A stretch of DNA of 64,000 nucleotides, taken from the NCBI RefSeq assembly GCF_000835495.1, contig NW_015622541.1, positions 7,006,001-7,070,000 of the forward strand, given 5' to 3'. Numbering within the stretch: position 1 is the first letter of the stretch; every line of letters starts with the position of its first letter. The notes under the pieces are model-generated. The model saw only the letters and a list, made by a program, of their open reading frames with translations. It made no database searches and was not told the origin of the DNA. The stretch comes from Cladophialophora immunda (Eukaryota; Ascomycota; Eurotiomycetes; Chaetothyriales; Herpotrichiellaceae). Positions 35,108 to 45,280 of the stretch are shown here, piece after piece. The position numbers were made by a program, and so were the translations under genes.

Positions 35108-36279
35108 TTCGAAGAGCTGGCAGAAGAGGCATAGAAATAGTTCGGAGTGGCTTTTGCGACGTCAAAGACCAGAGATTTGTGTTGGTGAACCCGATCGGCT
35201 GATTCTAGCCTTGAGCACCAAACACCAGGCGCCAGGCATAGGGTATCATGCATATCAGGCAGCAAACACTCGACCCTGATTTGTGCGGCTCAGGAGGGGG
35301 CCGAACATTCTCCCTTGAAACGTAGCGCCTCAACCAAGGGGCCATCATGTCCCTCATCAACTTCCACCCACCCTCGACCAAACTCTTTTCCGAGTCCATG
35401 CGTCGTCTCTACGGGAATATCTGATCTGCGAAAAGCTGCAAGGCTCAAACTTGACCACACCATTATTAGGGAGGTGTTAGGGTGGATTGATGGCCTCCCT
35501 ACAACTCATAACAGACATTGACTAGTATTTACCGTGTCCATGGCACCGGGAGATCTCCTGAGAAACAGAGAACCGTCATCCGCGGTTTACAAACCGCGCT
35601 AGGGGCGATGCGATACAATTCCTACGCGGAGCTGTTCTTTATGCGAGGCTGGTTCAGATATATGCTCTTCGAGTATGTGATTCCGTCTTGCGTATTGTCG
35701 GTGGCAAAATGTGCGATGAGCTGGGGCAGCCTTACCATATTTTTTTTTTGCAACTATTCCGGCGGTTGTAGCGAGACTGGCTTGGGCACCGAGTTGCATG
35801 ATGCCGCTTACATTGCATACGCTGTAAGTCGCCCTCGAGCTGATTTGCGAGAGCTGTGATGAGCTTACCATTGTTGCCATCACAGAGAGTTGCTATCCGC
35901 TTTGCTGATTGCGGATTCGGCTCCCTTGAAAGCGCAACCTCTGTTGGAGCCTCTTGTTTCGACGGTACGACGCGCTCCTTGGCCGACAGAAGTAGACGCC
36001 TTCTAGGAATATGAAAGAACCTCAAGATGCGGAGAAGATTTGAGGAAGCTGTTGCGGTGTCACTCCGAGCCTGAGCAGGATAAAAGGAACAATGTGGTCG
36101 CAGCCAACACTGACAAAGGTCAGCTCGGAGAACATGAGAAGATAGAAGACATGGGCTGTGCTATGATACTCCAACGCTGGTACTTTAGACATATCGGAGG
36201 GATGGATATGAAGATATCCACCCCGACTAAAAGAGAGTATACAGGTACACGACATCAATACACATGGCGGCAGGCCTCG
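35108..36279. other. Intergenic, no gene seen
   Basis: About 1.17 kb between the membrane-protein start and the 3' end of the amidohydrolase. Plus-strand frames at 35315-35521 and 35518-35859 are unrelated to known proteins and are poor in coding character. A T10 run occurs near 35739. Confidence 0.45.
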
Positions 36280-37593
36280 CTATGCAAGTTTGGAAAGCCG
36301 CTTTACATCGAGCTTGAGCTGCGACCAACGAGACGCCACCACCCGTCCGTCCTTTATCGTCGCCAATACGTTCTGAGCCGGATCGTCCAAGACCGCAATG
36401 TCCTCCAGAGGGTTAGCCTTCAAGACCAAAAGATCGGCGGCGAATCCCGGGGCGATCTGACCCAGGAAATCTGCTTGCCTGAGCATACGAGCAGCGTTGA
36501 CGGTGGCACTTCGCAGAATGTCGTGCGAGGACAAGACCTTGCTGCGCAATCCAAATTCGCTGGACTGGGCAAAGTGGAGGACGCCCAGGAGATCGGTGCC
36601 GAAGCAAATGGTGACTCCCGCATCGGACGCAATCCGCAGAGCATGCAATCCCTTCTCCAGCACTTCCTGATTCTTGCGAGCCGAATCCGGGGGAAGAAAC
36701 GTTGGGAATTTGGCCATGGTGGCATACGTGACGAGAGTTGGCGTCAGAAAGACTCCCTTTTCAGCCATCAGTCTGGCTGTCTCCTCGTCGATCAGATTCC
36801 CGTGCTCGATGCCCATCACACCCTGTCGGATTGCCTGCTGGATCGACTGTGGGGTGTAGGCGTGAGAAGTGACATAGGTGCCCGCATTCGAAGCCACCGT
36901 CACGATGGCCCTGATCTCCTCGTCGGAGAACTGGATATGTTCGATCTTGTCGGTCGGACTGGCCACGCCGCCGCCGCCCATGATCTTGATGAAATCCGAC
37001 CCCTGACGCAGTTCCTCCCGAGCATATTTGAGACATTCCGGTACCCCGTCGACGACCTTTCCAATGCTCAGCACGCTCGCCGCGCAGCACTCGCTGCTGT
37101 CGTGCCGCTGGCGCATGTCTCCATGTCCCCCACTTTGCGACAAGGCGTGCCCGGCAATGAAGAGGCGGGGGCCTGGGAGCACATTCTCCTCGATTGCTTC
37201 CTTCAAGGCGAGCGTTGCCCCTCCACAGTCTCGCACCGTGGTAAACCCTCGCTCGAGCATTCCCTTGCAGACTTGAGGCTGGCGCAGGAGGGACACGTAC
37301 GGGCTCATTCCCTTCATGGCTCGAAGATCCTTCTCTCCTGGGACAGCGGCCAAGTGCACATGACAATCAATGAGCCCGGGGCACACATATTTCCCTTGAA
37401 GATCGATCTTGATGGCCTGGGGGTCGCACTCCCACTCTTCGGAGGGACCATTTACGGACACCACGACGCCTTGAGATAGGTGGATGGTTGCGTTCTCGAT
37501 GACGACTCCTCGAACTGGGTCGATGAGGTTGGCCCCATGGAATACATACCTTGGCTGAGGCGGAGCACGCCAAGGTGTGACAATATCCTCCAT
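36280..37593 (-). CDS. Metal-dependent amidohydrolase (PF01979, ochratoxinase/imidazolonepropionase-like group)
   Basis: One intron-free frame of 437 residues. The complete binuclear metal site can be read: His78 and His80 (CHVH), Lys203 (DFIKIMGGGG, the lysine carboxylated in relatives), His244 (TSHAYT), His264 (GIEHGNLID) and Asp334 (CFGTDLLG). The order and spacing match the subgroup that includes fungal ochratoxin-type and Xaa-Pro dipeptidase-like amidohydrolases, which cut amide bonds. There is no signal peptide, so a cytosolic enzyme acting on an imported compound is likely. It is divergent from the ACS permease, and the shared promoter has two CGG-N10-CCG sites. A TTATAAAG box at 37698-37705 is about 105 bp upstream. 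Confidence 0.93.
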   Translation of the reverse strand: MEDIVTPWRAPPQPRYVFHGANLIDPVRGVVIENATIHLSQGVVVSVNGPSEEWECDPQAIKIDLQGKYVCPGLIDCHVHLAAVPGEKDLRAMKGMSPYVSLLRQPQVCKGMLERGFTTVRDCGGATLALKEAIEENVLPGPRLFIAGHALSQSGGHGDMRQRHDSSECCAASVLSIGKVVDGVPECLKYAREELRQGSDFIKIMGGGGVASPTDKIEHIQFSDEEIRAIVTVASNAGTYVTSHAYTPQSIQQAIRQGVMGIEHGNLIDEETARLMAEKGVFLTPTLVTYATMAKFPTFLPPDSARKNQEVLEKGLHALRIASDAGVTICFGTDLLGVLHFAQSSEFGLRSKVLSSHDILRSATVNAARMLRQADFLGQIAPGFAADLLVLKANPLEDIAVLDDPAQNVLATIKDGRVVASRWSQLKLDVKRLSKLA

Positions 37594-37774
37594 GAGAAGT
37601 ATTTCTAGTTTGCTTGATTCGTCACAGAAATGGAAAAAGATATCATGAAGCTGTGATCAATATTGAAGAGAATAACCACGACTGAGACTTGACGACGTTA
37701 TAAAGCCGCATTCTCAGTTACGCCACAATACACCTCGTAGTGCCCCAGAGCCTGGACCGCGGATCGTTATAGCA

Positions 37775-37790
37775 CGGGTACAAGTACCCG
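37775..37790. promoter_or_regulatory. CGG-N10-CCG palindrome, site 1
   Basis: CGGGTACAAGTACCCG is a 16-bp palindrome with one central mismatch. Inverted CGG triplets separated by 10 bp are a classic target form of dimeric Zn2Cys6 regulators (as for yeast Put3). Confidence 0.65.
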
Positions 37791-37865
37791 CCGCATATTC
37801 CGCTCAGTTACCGATATCGAGAAAACGCCGCCGATCGGCTGTTCGTGCTTGAGCTATTGGCTGTT

Positions 37866-37881
37866 CGGGTACATGTACCCG
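37866..37881. promoter_or_regulatory. CGG-N10-CCG palindrome, site 2
   Basis: CGGGTACATGTACCCG is a perfect 16-bp palindrome, identical to site 3 at 41121. It starts 91 bp from the start of site 1. Confidence 0.7.
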
Positions 37882-38198
37882 CACAGTTTGCCTCCCACGC
37901 AGCCAATCAGGGTTACTGGATACATGTACCAGCGCAAACCGCGATCAGCCGTGGTCTCGTCCTGACGGTGTATGCGCCAGGTAAGAAGGGTATGCTCGCT
38001 CCTATCTTTCAGACCGAGCATGGCAGGGAGGCACCTCCACACCAAGGGTCGAGAAGCTCAGAGGCGCCGCGATAACGACTCCCTCCTGCGTCCCTAAAAG
38101 CATATAACGCCCGTGCAAACCACTTGTTTTGGTTCTCATTTAGATCTGTGGCTCATCCCTTTCAACCATCAAGATCAACTCTTCTTTTCGCAGTCACC

Positions 38199-40047
38199 AT
38201 GGCCTCAAGTGAAGAGAAGACCGGCTTTGACAGCAAGGTCGACTTGGACTATGTGGGCTCTCAGTCAAGCAGAGCGCATGACACAACTGGTACAGTCGGA
38301 CTCACATCAGCCGAAGAAAGACGGCTGGTGAGGAAAATCGACATTCAGTCAGTCAACCACCGACAATCCCATTTTCAAATGCTCCGTGCTGATTTTCCAT
38401 GTAGTTTGATGCCGGTGATGTTCTTGTTGTATCTTTTCCAATACCTCGATAAGACTTCCCTCGGGTATACCGCCATTATGGGCATCGTGCAAGACGCAGT
38501 GAGTTTGGCAGCTCATATACCTGCTATATCTGCTAACTCGAGAAGAAATTGGTCGGTTCCCAATACTCGTGGGTGTCGAGCTTTTTCTACGTCGGGTTTC
38601 TGGTGGCCAGTCCCGTCGCCGCCGTCGCGCTGGTCAAATTCCCCGCGGCCAAAGTCGTCGTCTGGACTGTGTAAGCTTCCATGCATGACAATGCCTTCTT
38701 TCCAGTACTTACTATCTGATAGGGTCATCTGGGGCGGGATCCTCATGTGCACGGCCGCCGGAAACAACTTCGGCAGTCTCTCCATCCTCCGGATCCTCCT
38801 TGGCGCCTTTGAGGCGGCCATCAATCCAGGCTTCACAATGATCACGGCTATGTGGTATAAACCGTCCGAGCATGCCCTCAGACACGGGATTTGGTATGCA
38901 GGAGCTAGCATCGCCTACATTTTCGGGGGCATCCTGGCCTACGCCTTCTCGCATATCCACAGTGCGGTCAAAAGCTGGCAGGTAAAGTTACATACGGTCT
39001 TCGTGGTCGGAGTAGGTATATTGACCTCTTGCAGTTCCTCTTCATCATCTTCGGCGCCATTACCACACTCTGGGGTATCGTGATGTATTTCCTGTTGCCG
39101 AACAATCCTCAGACGGCCAGATTCCTCACACCCGAGGAGAGAAAGCTGGCGTTCGCGCGAGTGCAAGGCATTCGGCACTCGGCCGACACTCGAAAATGGA
39201 GTAATGCTCAACTGAAGGAAGCCCTGATTGATCCGAGGACATGGTTGTTCTTCTTGCTGAACGTCTTCACCACGCTGCCCGGCGGTGGTCTGACAGCAGT
39301 AAGTATATCTGAGCTGACGTCCTAAATTACATTCACGCGCTCACAATCTACTCAGTTTGGAAGCATCATTCTTCAAAGTTTCGGCTACAGCGTCTACAAG
39401 ACCCAACTTCTCACCATGTCCCAGGGGGCCTTCCTGTTCCTGTTCCTCCTCATCACGGTCAGTGTGTCGGCCTTGTTCAAGAACGCTCGCTGCTACTCCA
39501 TCGCGCTGCTCAACCTCATCGCCCTCGCGGGGGCTTTGATGATCAAGCTCGTCCCCGCGAGCGAGAAGGTGACTCGCCTGGCTGGCCTGTGGCTTATTTC
39601 AGCCTACGCCAGTGCTTTTCCGACCATCTTGAGTCTGGTCTCCAGCAACATCTGCGGCCACACCAAGAAGGCCGTCGTCAACGGAATGCTCTTCCTCGGG
39701 TTTTGCACGGGGTACATCGTCGGCCCACAGACGTTCTTGGCCAGTGAAAGCCCGGGCTACAAGGTGCGCTCTCCCTCTTCTTCTGCAAATAGTTGGCTCG
39801 ACATATGCTGACCGGTGTTGGGGGCGCGGCACAGACTGCGTTTAATGTCATGATTGCATGCTTTGTGCTCAACATCGCCATTGTCCTCGCCATGCGACAA
39901 CTCATGGCATGGTGGAATCGGAAACGTGATCAAGAGATGGGCCAGGAAGGCATCGTGATGAGGGGAGAGGCCGCGGCAGATGCGTTGGAGCAACTTGAGT
40001 TGGATGAAACCGACTGGCAGAACAAGCAGATTCGTTACTCGCTGTGA
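38199..40047 (+). CDS. MFS permease, anion:cation symporter family (allantoate/Dal5-like)
   Basis: Exons 38199-38347, 38405-38498, 38543-38670, 38723-38981, 39035-39298, 39356-39763 and 39793-40047 give 518 residues. ACS-family marks: RKIDIHLMPVMFLLYLFQYLD with the helix-1 DKTSLGYTAIMGI, SQYSWVSSFFYVGFLVA, the helix-4 GILMCTAAGNNFGSL, AFEAAINPGFTMITAMWY, and YFLLPNNPQTARFLTPEER in the central loop. Relatives import allantoate, ureidosuccinate, nicotinate or other organic anions at the plasma membrane. The region between the last two exons is slightly short for the usual helix 11, so the splice at 39763/39793 is less certain. The third exon may begin at 38543 or 38546. It is co-located with the amidohydrolase and probably supplies its substrate. 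Confidence 0.88.
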
Positions 40048-40277
40048 GCGTGTGTGGGAAACAAACCAGATCAGAAATTGTGCGTCTGGGGGGAGAAAAC
40101 ATACATACCACTAGGAAAAGGCATGTACGAGGACAGATGTAGCTTGACAACAAGTACCATATATCCAACCAAGGGCATCTGTGTTCCCTGCAAATATATC
40201 CCAGGGTTGAGGGGGCTAAGGCCAGGCTTGAAAATGTTGAAGAACCTCATGATATACGTACTCGTTGGTTTTATAAG

Positions 40278-40859
40278 TTATCCGCCATCAGCTTGGAGGC
40301 CTGTTCTGACGCCAGCCTTGTAGACGTACAATGCCACCATCTGAGCAATCAAAATACCCACCTCCAGCTGAGCCGTGTCATATGCATGTTCGCTGTCCAA
40401 AATGTTGAGCGACCCGATCGTTCTCCCCTCGACGCACACCGGGATGTTGAGCACGGATCCCAGCCCGACACTCCACAGAAGCTCCCCGTCCTCAAAGACG
40501 GCCTTGAGATCTTCCCTGGTCGACCCCCGCCACGTCTGTCCTTGTACAATCACTCGTTCAACCCATGCCTCGCGCTCTGGTGGTGTCCTGGGGTGGGTTG
40601 AATTGGTGCCTTGCGAGTGTCGTGGTCCCAGTGGGTGGAGATCGGGCCTCGTGCTGTGGACTCTGTACGCCTGCCCCATAGTGGGTGAGTAGATGAGGAT
40701 GGTGAAGAGCGAGTAGCCAAAGTGCTGCGCCAGTACTCTCCCAAGCGTGGTCCAGATCATGGACGGTTCGGCGTTCTCGTGCATCAGGGCGGCTAGTTGA
40801 GAAAGGTCCGCGACCAATGTCGCCGCCGTTGCCTCAGAAAGAGAGGTGGTGAGGGCCAT
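40278..40859 (-). CDS. Small GAF-domain protein
   Basis: A single frame of 193 residues. It starts with a helix-rich segment (LVADLSQLAALMHENAEPSM). A GAF fold follows, with the helix-strand start VLAQHFGYSLFTILIYSP, the middle VGLGSVLNIPVCVEGRTIGSLNILD strand pair (strands 4-5, very typical of GAF) and a C-terminal helix. No kinase, cyclase or reductase domain is attached, and the Cys pattern of free-methionine-sulfoxide reductases is not evident. GAF domains bind small molecules; stand-alone forms of this type are more usual in bacteria. Its 3' end faces the permease 3' end (230 bp apart), and a perfect CGG-N10-CCG site lies about 260 bp upstream, so it seems to belong to the amidohydrolase/permease unit as sensor or binding partner. 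Confidence 0.82.
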   Translation of the reverse strand: MALTTSLSEATAATLVADLSQLAALMHENAEPSMIWTTLGRVLAQHFGYSLFTILIYSPTMGQAYRVHSTRPDLHPLGPRHSQGTNSTHPRTPPEREAWVERVIVQGQTWRGSTREDLKAVFEDGELLWSVGLGSVLNIPVCVEGRTIGSLNILDSEHAYDTAQLEVGILIAQMVALYVYKAGVRTGLQADGG

Positions 40860-41855
40860 GTTGGGTATTTGGTAGCGGGAGAAACAAGGATATTTCAGGA
40901 TGGAGGGAAGTATTTGAACAGTGAACGTGTAATCAGTCGATGAGGTGATACGGTTTTGCTAGATCCACGTAACGTTTTTCAGGTCGCGGTGCGGGCACAG
41001 TGTGCTCAACCCTACATTTAACCAAACCACCTTGTGGAGACTTATGATCCCTCAGGCGAAGTATTCTTGCAAGCGATCACGTCGGCCACAACGCTGCACC
41101 ATCCTAACTTGTATGGTGTACGGGTACATGTACCCGATGTTAGCCAGTGCCGCAGAAGCCTTTCCCGTAGCGGCGGTCGGGTATGTGTTATAAACCTCCC
41201 CTGGATTGCGGGTGGTATCGTTGGTGCGGCCATATCCGCTTTCCCGCAGTGGAAATAAAGACCTTGTGTCCATCACGGCGTCCACTTTATACGCCTGCTT
41301 CCCTTACAACAGGCGAGAGATGGCTGATTGCTCACCCGATTCATCCTGACTCGCGCGAGACTAAGGTGAGAACAGGCGGCATCACCCTCGTGCCGAAACG
41401 GGGTGAGCCGCGAACCATTTTTGCTCCCTTCCAAGGAGTCCTGGTCATCCAACATTCATGCTCAGCCACTGCATCCATGCGATTCTTGTACTGAATCAGC
41501 CGTGGAATGCATTGTTATATTTCTTTCCATGATTTTTTCGATGCATCTCGCAGTGGATCGGAAAGAGAGAGGAACAGATATCACAAAGTGATCATCCAAC
41601 ACAGGCCAGATGAGGTTTCCGACATTGTCGCGCCAGTCGGAAGTGTCACAATGGGGAGAATGCAGTGTTGACCTGCAAGAATGATCAATGTGCCAATGGG
41701 AAATGGTGGGCGACCGCCAAAATTTGATGAAGCCAGCTCCAGAGCGGTGCGCAGGCAGTTTTGGAGTGCGATGAGCGGGTGAGAACAGAACGAATTTAAT
41801 AATTCTCAAGCTACACGACCATGTAGCTCGTCAAGTTTTGATAAATTGCGACGGT
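40860..41855. other. Intergenic, upstream of the GAF gene, with palindrome site 3
   Basis: About 1 kb between the GAF gene start and the 3' end of the HET gene. Apart from the palindrome, the short frames (for example 41462-41809) show nothing recognisable. Confidence 0.5.
41121..41136. promoter_or_regulatory. CGG-N10-CCG palindrome, site 3
   Basis: CGGGTACATGTACCCG, identical over all 16 bp to site 2. It lies 262 bp upstream of the GAF gene ATG, and the HET gene only has its 3' end on the other side, so it most likely serves the GAF gene. Confidence 0.68.
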
Positions 41856-43983
41856 TCATATGATGCTGATCTCTGCCTCTTCGGCCCCTTCAAACCACGA
41901 ACTCCTCTTCGATCTTCGACGGTTCACTCGAAACCGGCATGTACCACACCTTTGGAAGACCCCCGGCGTCTCGGTCGATTTGAGCATCAGCGCCTTTTCA
42001 TAAAGCTCTACGCCCGAGATTGGCGAAGTGAGTTCTTGAGAGAACATGAGTAGACAGTAAACAGTGCCTCCTTGTGTCGAAGCCAAGTCCTCCTTGGTGT
42101 CGATTTCAAATTGCGATTGCCACCCTCCCATCCAAATCTCCGAAGACGACACAGGTTTGACGACACTGTTTAGGAGGTATGGTGGCTGCCTGTTGGGCCA
42201 ACGGTCGAGTTCGAATTTTGCTTCGATGATTTTCCCCCTCAACTTGACGTAGCCGGAGGATACCTCGCCAAAAGGGTTGGCACCTTTGATGGTGCAGTTA
42301 CAGTCGAGGATCTCGACGCATTGGTTTCCCATTGCTTCCCTTGTTGGGGCGGGGGTGACCGGGCTAACTCGCAACGCCCACGAAAACGTGGGCGCGATAT
42401 ATGTCGAATGGCGCTCGCAGTCCCAACCCCGAAACGAAGACCACATCAGTCCGTTGGCGAGGTCTTGTTCCCAGAGCCCAGCCAGGTACTTTCCCATGCC
42501 GCAGGTCTGCATCTTCAACGCGACACCAGAGAGGGCGGGTAGTGTGTCTCGACTATATGTCAGCGCCCTTTTCGCGTAGTCGCCCACTATGCTATTCCAA
42601 ACGCTGGCTTTTGAGTCATTCTTGTCCGAATTGGCACGCTTTTGATCCAACCATGGGGCAAGACAGCTGGAGAGACTCATATTTGCCATTGTGTGCTCTA
42701 GAGAATTTGCACTTGAAGGCGTCTCTTCGCCCAGCGGCATTCCCATCCTCAAGCGTCCTAGCTTGCTTTTGCCATCCCTCGAAGTGACCCGGTTGATTTC
42801 GGAACACTCGCAATGTGCCGCGCTCTTGCACTCGAAGACGATTTCACTCTTGGTATAATGTAGCACTCTGGTGGCGAGAAGTCGTTCTTGGAAGCACCAG
42901 GCTCGGCGCATCAGAGGAAAGCAATAATCGCCACCACTCATTGCCGTTCCTGAAAAGAAGTCTTCGTGACAGAATTTTTCGCGGACAAAGACTTGAACTC
43001 TTTGTCATTGTACTGTCCTGTGAGCTCGTAGGTAACCCTTGGTGCTAAACACCCGCCGGCTCCATCCGCTGATGAAGTGGCGGCCAAGGTGACGTAGGAT
43101 CCCTCGTATATAGAAGCCATCCGCGCTAATTCCCTTTCCCAATCTAAATGATCATCATGGACAATACACAGCGAGTCGATCCAGAGGTATCTTAGTCCCA
43201 GCGCCCGGGTTATGGTGACAGCATCCTGGAAGGTTCGGGAAAGCGAATCCAACGCTATCTTGGATTTTCTCGCTTCAAGAGTGTTTTGGGTTGTTGTAAT
43301 GATCTGCTGCGACCCCCAGCAGTGACTCAGGGCGACATATTGCCTCCGCACAGCGCGGTCCATAGAGACCGGTATTAGATCCTCACTCTCTATAAAGACT
43401 GGGTTTTGATCTCCATTTGATGGCCCGACATCTATCAATCGAGTAGGAAGTTCCAAGGTGGGATCGTCTTTGCAAAGGGGATGCAGCGCACAAGCAAGAA
43501 GCCAGTCGCGTATCGTTGAGTAGGTGTGCGCCGATTGACGGATTGGGGTCGATGGAGAGTGAGGGCCCTATTGCTGGCCATGGGTTATGCTGACCTAAAA
43601 ATTGTCAGTCCTAGGCGAGATAGAGGCAGAAAGAGTTGTAGTGCCCCCCCCCCCCCCCCAACACCTTCTAGAGAGAAAAACTGCAGGTTCATGTCCTCGT
43701 CCATGAAAGCATCTGGTAGCCGGTCAAGCGGTTTACCGCCCAGGAAAAGGAAAAGCCGGAGAGGGCACCCGAGAACGATTCGTGCCACGATCTTCCGCAG
43801 TCCATATTTCTCCCATCGATCCCGATAGTGCTCGAGGCCTTCCCGAAGGATGGCGCATGACGGGCGTGCACGAGCAGCGAATCGCTCCTGCAGCTTCTCG
43901 AAGCTGATTTCAAACTCGAAATCCTTGGGGTCGGCTTTGATGTTCTTACCATCCAAATCGTGACAGACGCGGCAAGGGGCCAT
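41856..43983 (-). CDS. HET-domain (heterokaryon incompatibility) protein
   Basis: Exons (minus) 43983-43663, 43567-43053 and 42999-41856 give 659 residues with consistent phases. An N-terminal region with CRVCHD is followed by the HET domain (PF06985): QYVALSHCWGSQQI, LRYLWIDSLCIVHDD, RELARMASIYEGSYVTLAA, and RRAWCFQERLLATRVLHY in the last exon. HET proteins trigger cell death or growth arrest after fusion with genetically different hyphae, and are diversified by position-specific selection. The first intron (43568-43662) contains a run of 16 identical bases and has a weak GTTGGG donor. The second (43000-43052, donor GTGTTT, acceptor AAAG) removes what would otherwise look like a frameshift. 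The C-terminal half is variable, as usual in the family. Confidence 0.85.
43644..43659. repeat. C16/G16 homopolymer inside a HET intron
   Basis: Sixteen cytosines in a row on the plus strand (G16 in the transcript), located a few bases after the proposed splice donor. Confidence 0.9.
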
Positions 43984-44984
43984 CAGGGTATGTCCAAGTT
44001 GTTTGTGTATGAATCCAGTTGCTCATTAGCTCCCCATCAGTTCATGCAAGGCTGGGATTCCTCAAGTAAATGGGCCTCCATCACCAGCTAGGGTAGTCTT
44101 GGCGCATGGGGTAGCGGCAGGGCGTCTGCCAGGATCTTAAATTGGTCCCGTTGAGCGACGAGGGCTGTTGCACTGCAACGTGCCCGTTTCGAGTTCGACA
44201 GGGCCTGCGCAACAATTCGTTCGCCTCTCTGGCATCTACGCCGCCCAACTACCACCACCATGATGATATCCTACAGAAAGGCATTTGCTGTCAACTTCTT
44301 CGCCAGTGGAAGCTTCAGCTGAGCCGCTCGTCCCGGTGCCGCCGCGCCTCCTCGTCCGTCATCGTTTAAACTCCTTCAACTGCGGATTTGGGCCACTCCA
44401 CTCCATTTCCGTTGCAAGCCGCCATTGCAATCTTTGCCGCCCCTGGTCCTCATCTCGAATCGTTTCCCGCACGCGACCCTTCCACTCCCACTCCCCTCCG
44501 GGGCCCTGCTCTGTCATTCCCACGACCTCAAAACAGGCCGAGAATACACAAGGAGGAGGAGAAGATGAGCTAACCCCTGGCCCGCCGAGAGAGCAGCGAG
44601 GGGTCACGCGAATGAAGGGGGTACAACACAACAACCAAGGTTGTGAAGGACGTGATGAGGATTGGAAAGACATAGTAACGGAACTACGAGAGACGCGCAC
44701 TGCTTGTTTGTTTTGTGCGAGTTCGCATTGTCTCTTCGAGAACCAAGATCACGGACGTCAGACTGGTAGCCGTTGAAGTCATTTAAGACCAATTTAAAAC
44801 CTATTGGAAGACATGCTTAAGATGGTGACGGCGCAGTTCGAAGACGAGGATTGTGCCGTTAGAACGGACAGCCTCTAAAAGTTCGATCCCGTAACCCTCG
44901 GATGATAAGAATTATCCAGTGGTAACGTCTCTCCCACGAATAATGACCAGCCTTTTTTTGGCGATACATTCATGTTATAGTTAA
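43984..44984. other. Intergenic upstream of the HET gene
   Basis: About 1 kb. Plus-strand frame 44285-44776 is proline/serine-rich and matches nothing known. It includes the HET promoter. Confidence 0.4.
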
Positions 44985-45280
44985 GTCTATGTGCTCTCAC
45001 CTCCAATGCCAACCATGAGACCGAACCGGATTGCGGAGAAACGCCCTTCATATGCCGCTGTCCACGGTCGCAGCGAGATTGTCCCGCACCATACACTACC
45101 GCAGGTAGGCATACAATCACCACATTATGACCGTGGATCCGTCCTTGCGCATACACAGCTACTGGTATTCGTTCGGGAGTCATTTCTTGTATTGTTTGTT
45201 CATGCTCTTCATCCAGCATGGCTCGGGCGGCTTTCAGCGCTTTCGGGAGGGGCGCAGGCCCGCCCAGCCAGCCACCCATT
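44985..45280 (-). pseudogene. Relic of a nucleoside-phosphorylase-like domain (PNP_UDP, as at the N-terminus of fungal NLRs)
   Basis: The minus strand codes for LPKALKAARAMLDEEHEQT, then GRIHGHNVVIVCLPA and, in a different frame, DNLAATVD and RFSAIRFGLMVGIGGE. Together these are the opening strands of the phosphorylase-like domain (PF01048) found at the N-terminus of many fungal NB-ARC, NACHT and TPR/ankyrin proteins. The expected sequence is interrupted by at least two frame changes and a TGA within 150 bp, with no splice sites that repair them. No NB-ARC part follows downstream. I infer a decayed self-recognition gene. A very short intron-rich gene model is the alternative. Confidence 0.6.

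Larger units (their letters stand above)
37594..38198. promoter_or_regulatory. Divergent control region of the amidohydrolase and permease genes
   Basis: About 600 bp. It contains a minus-side TATA element (37698-37705), two CGG-N10-CCG palindromes (37775-37790 and 37866-37881), a related TACATGTAC core at about 37921-37929, and a CATATAA element near 38101 before the permease. Confidence 0.65.

Noticed and set aside
36040..37479. A 479-residue plus-strand open frame opposite the amidohydrolase
   Set aside because: Antisense shadow of a gene with all catalytic residues; the translation has no recognisable fold.
42938..43052. Apparent frameshift between two halves of the HET gene
   Set aside because: An intron at 43000-43052 (donor GTGTTT, acceptor AAAG) restores phase and gives the expected sequence leading into RRAWCFQERLL.
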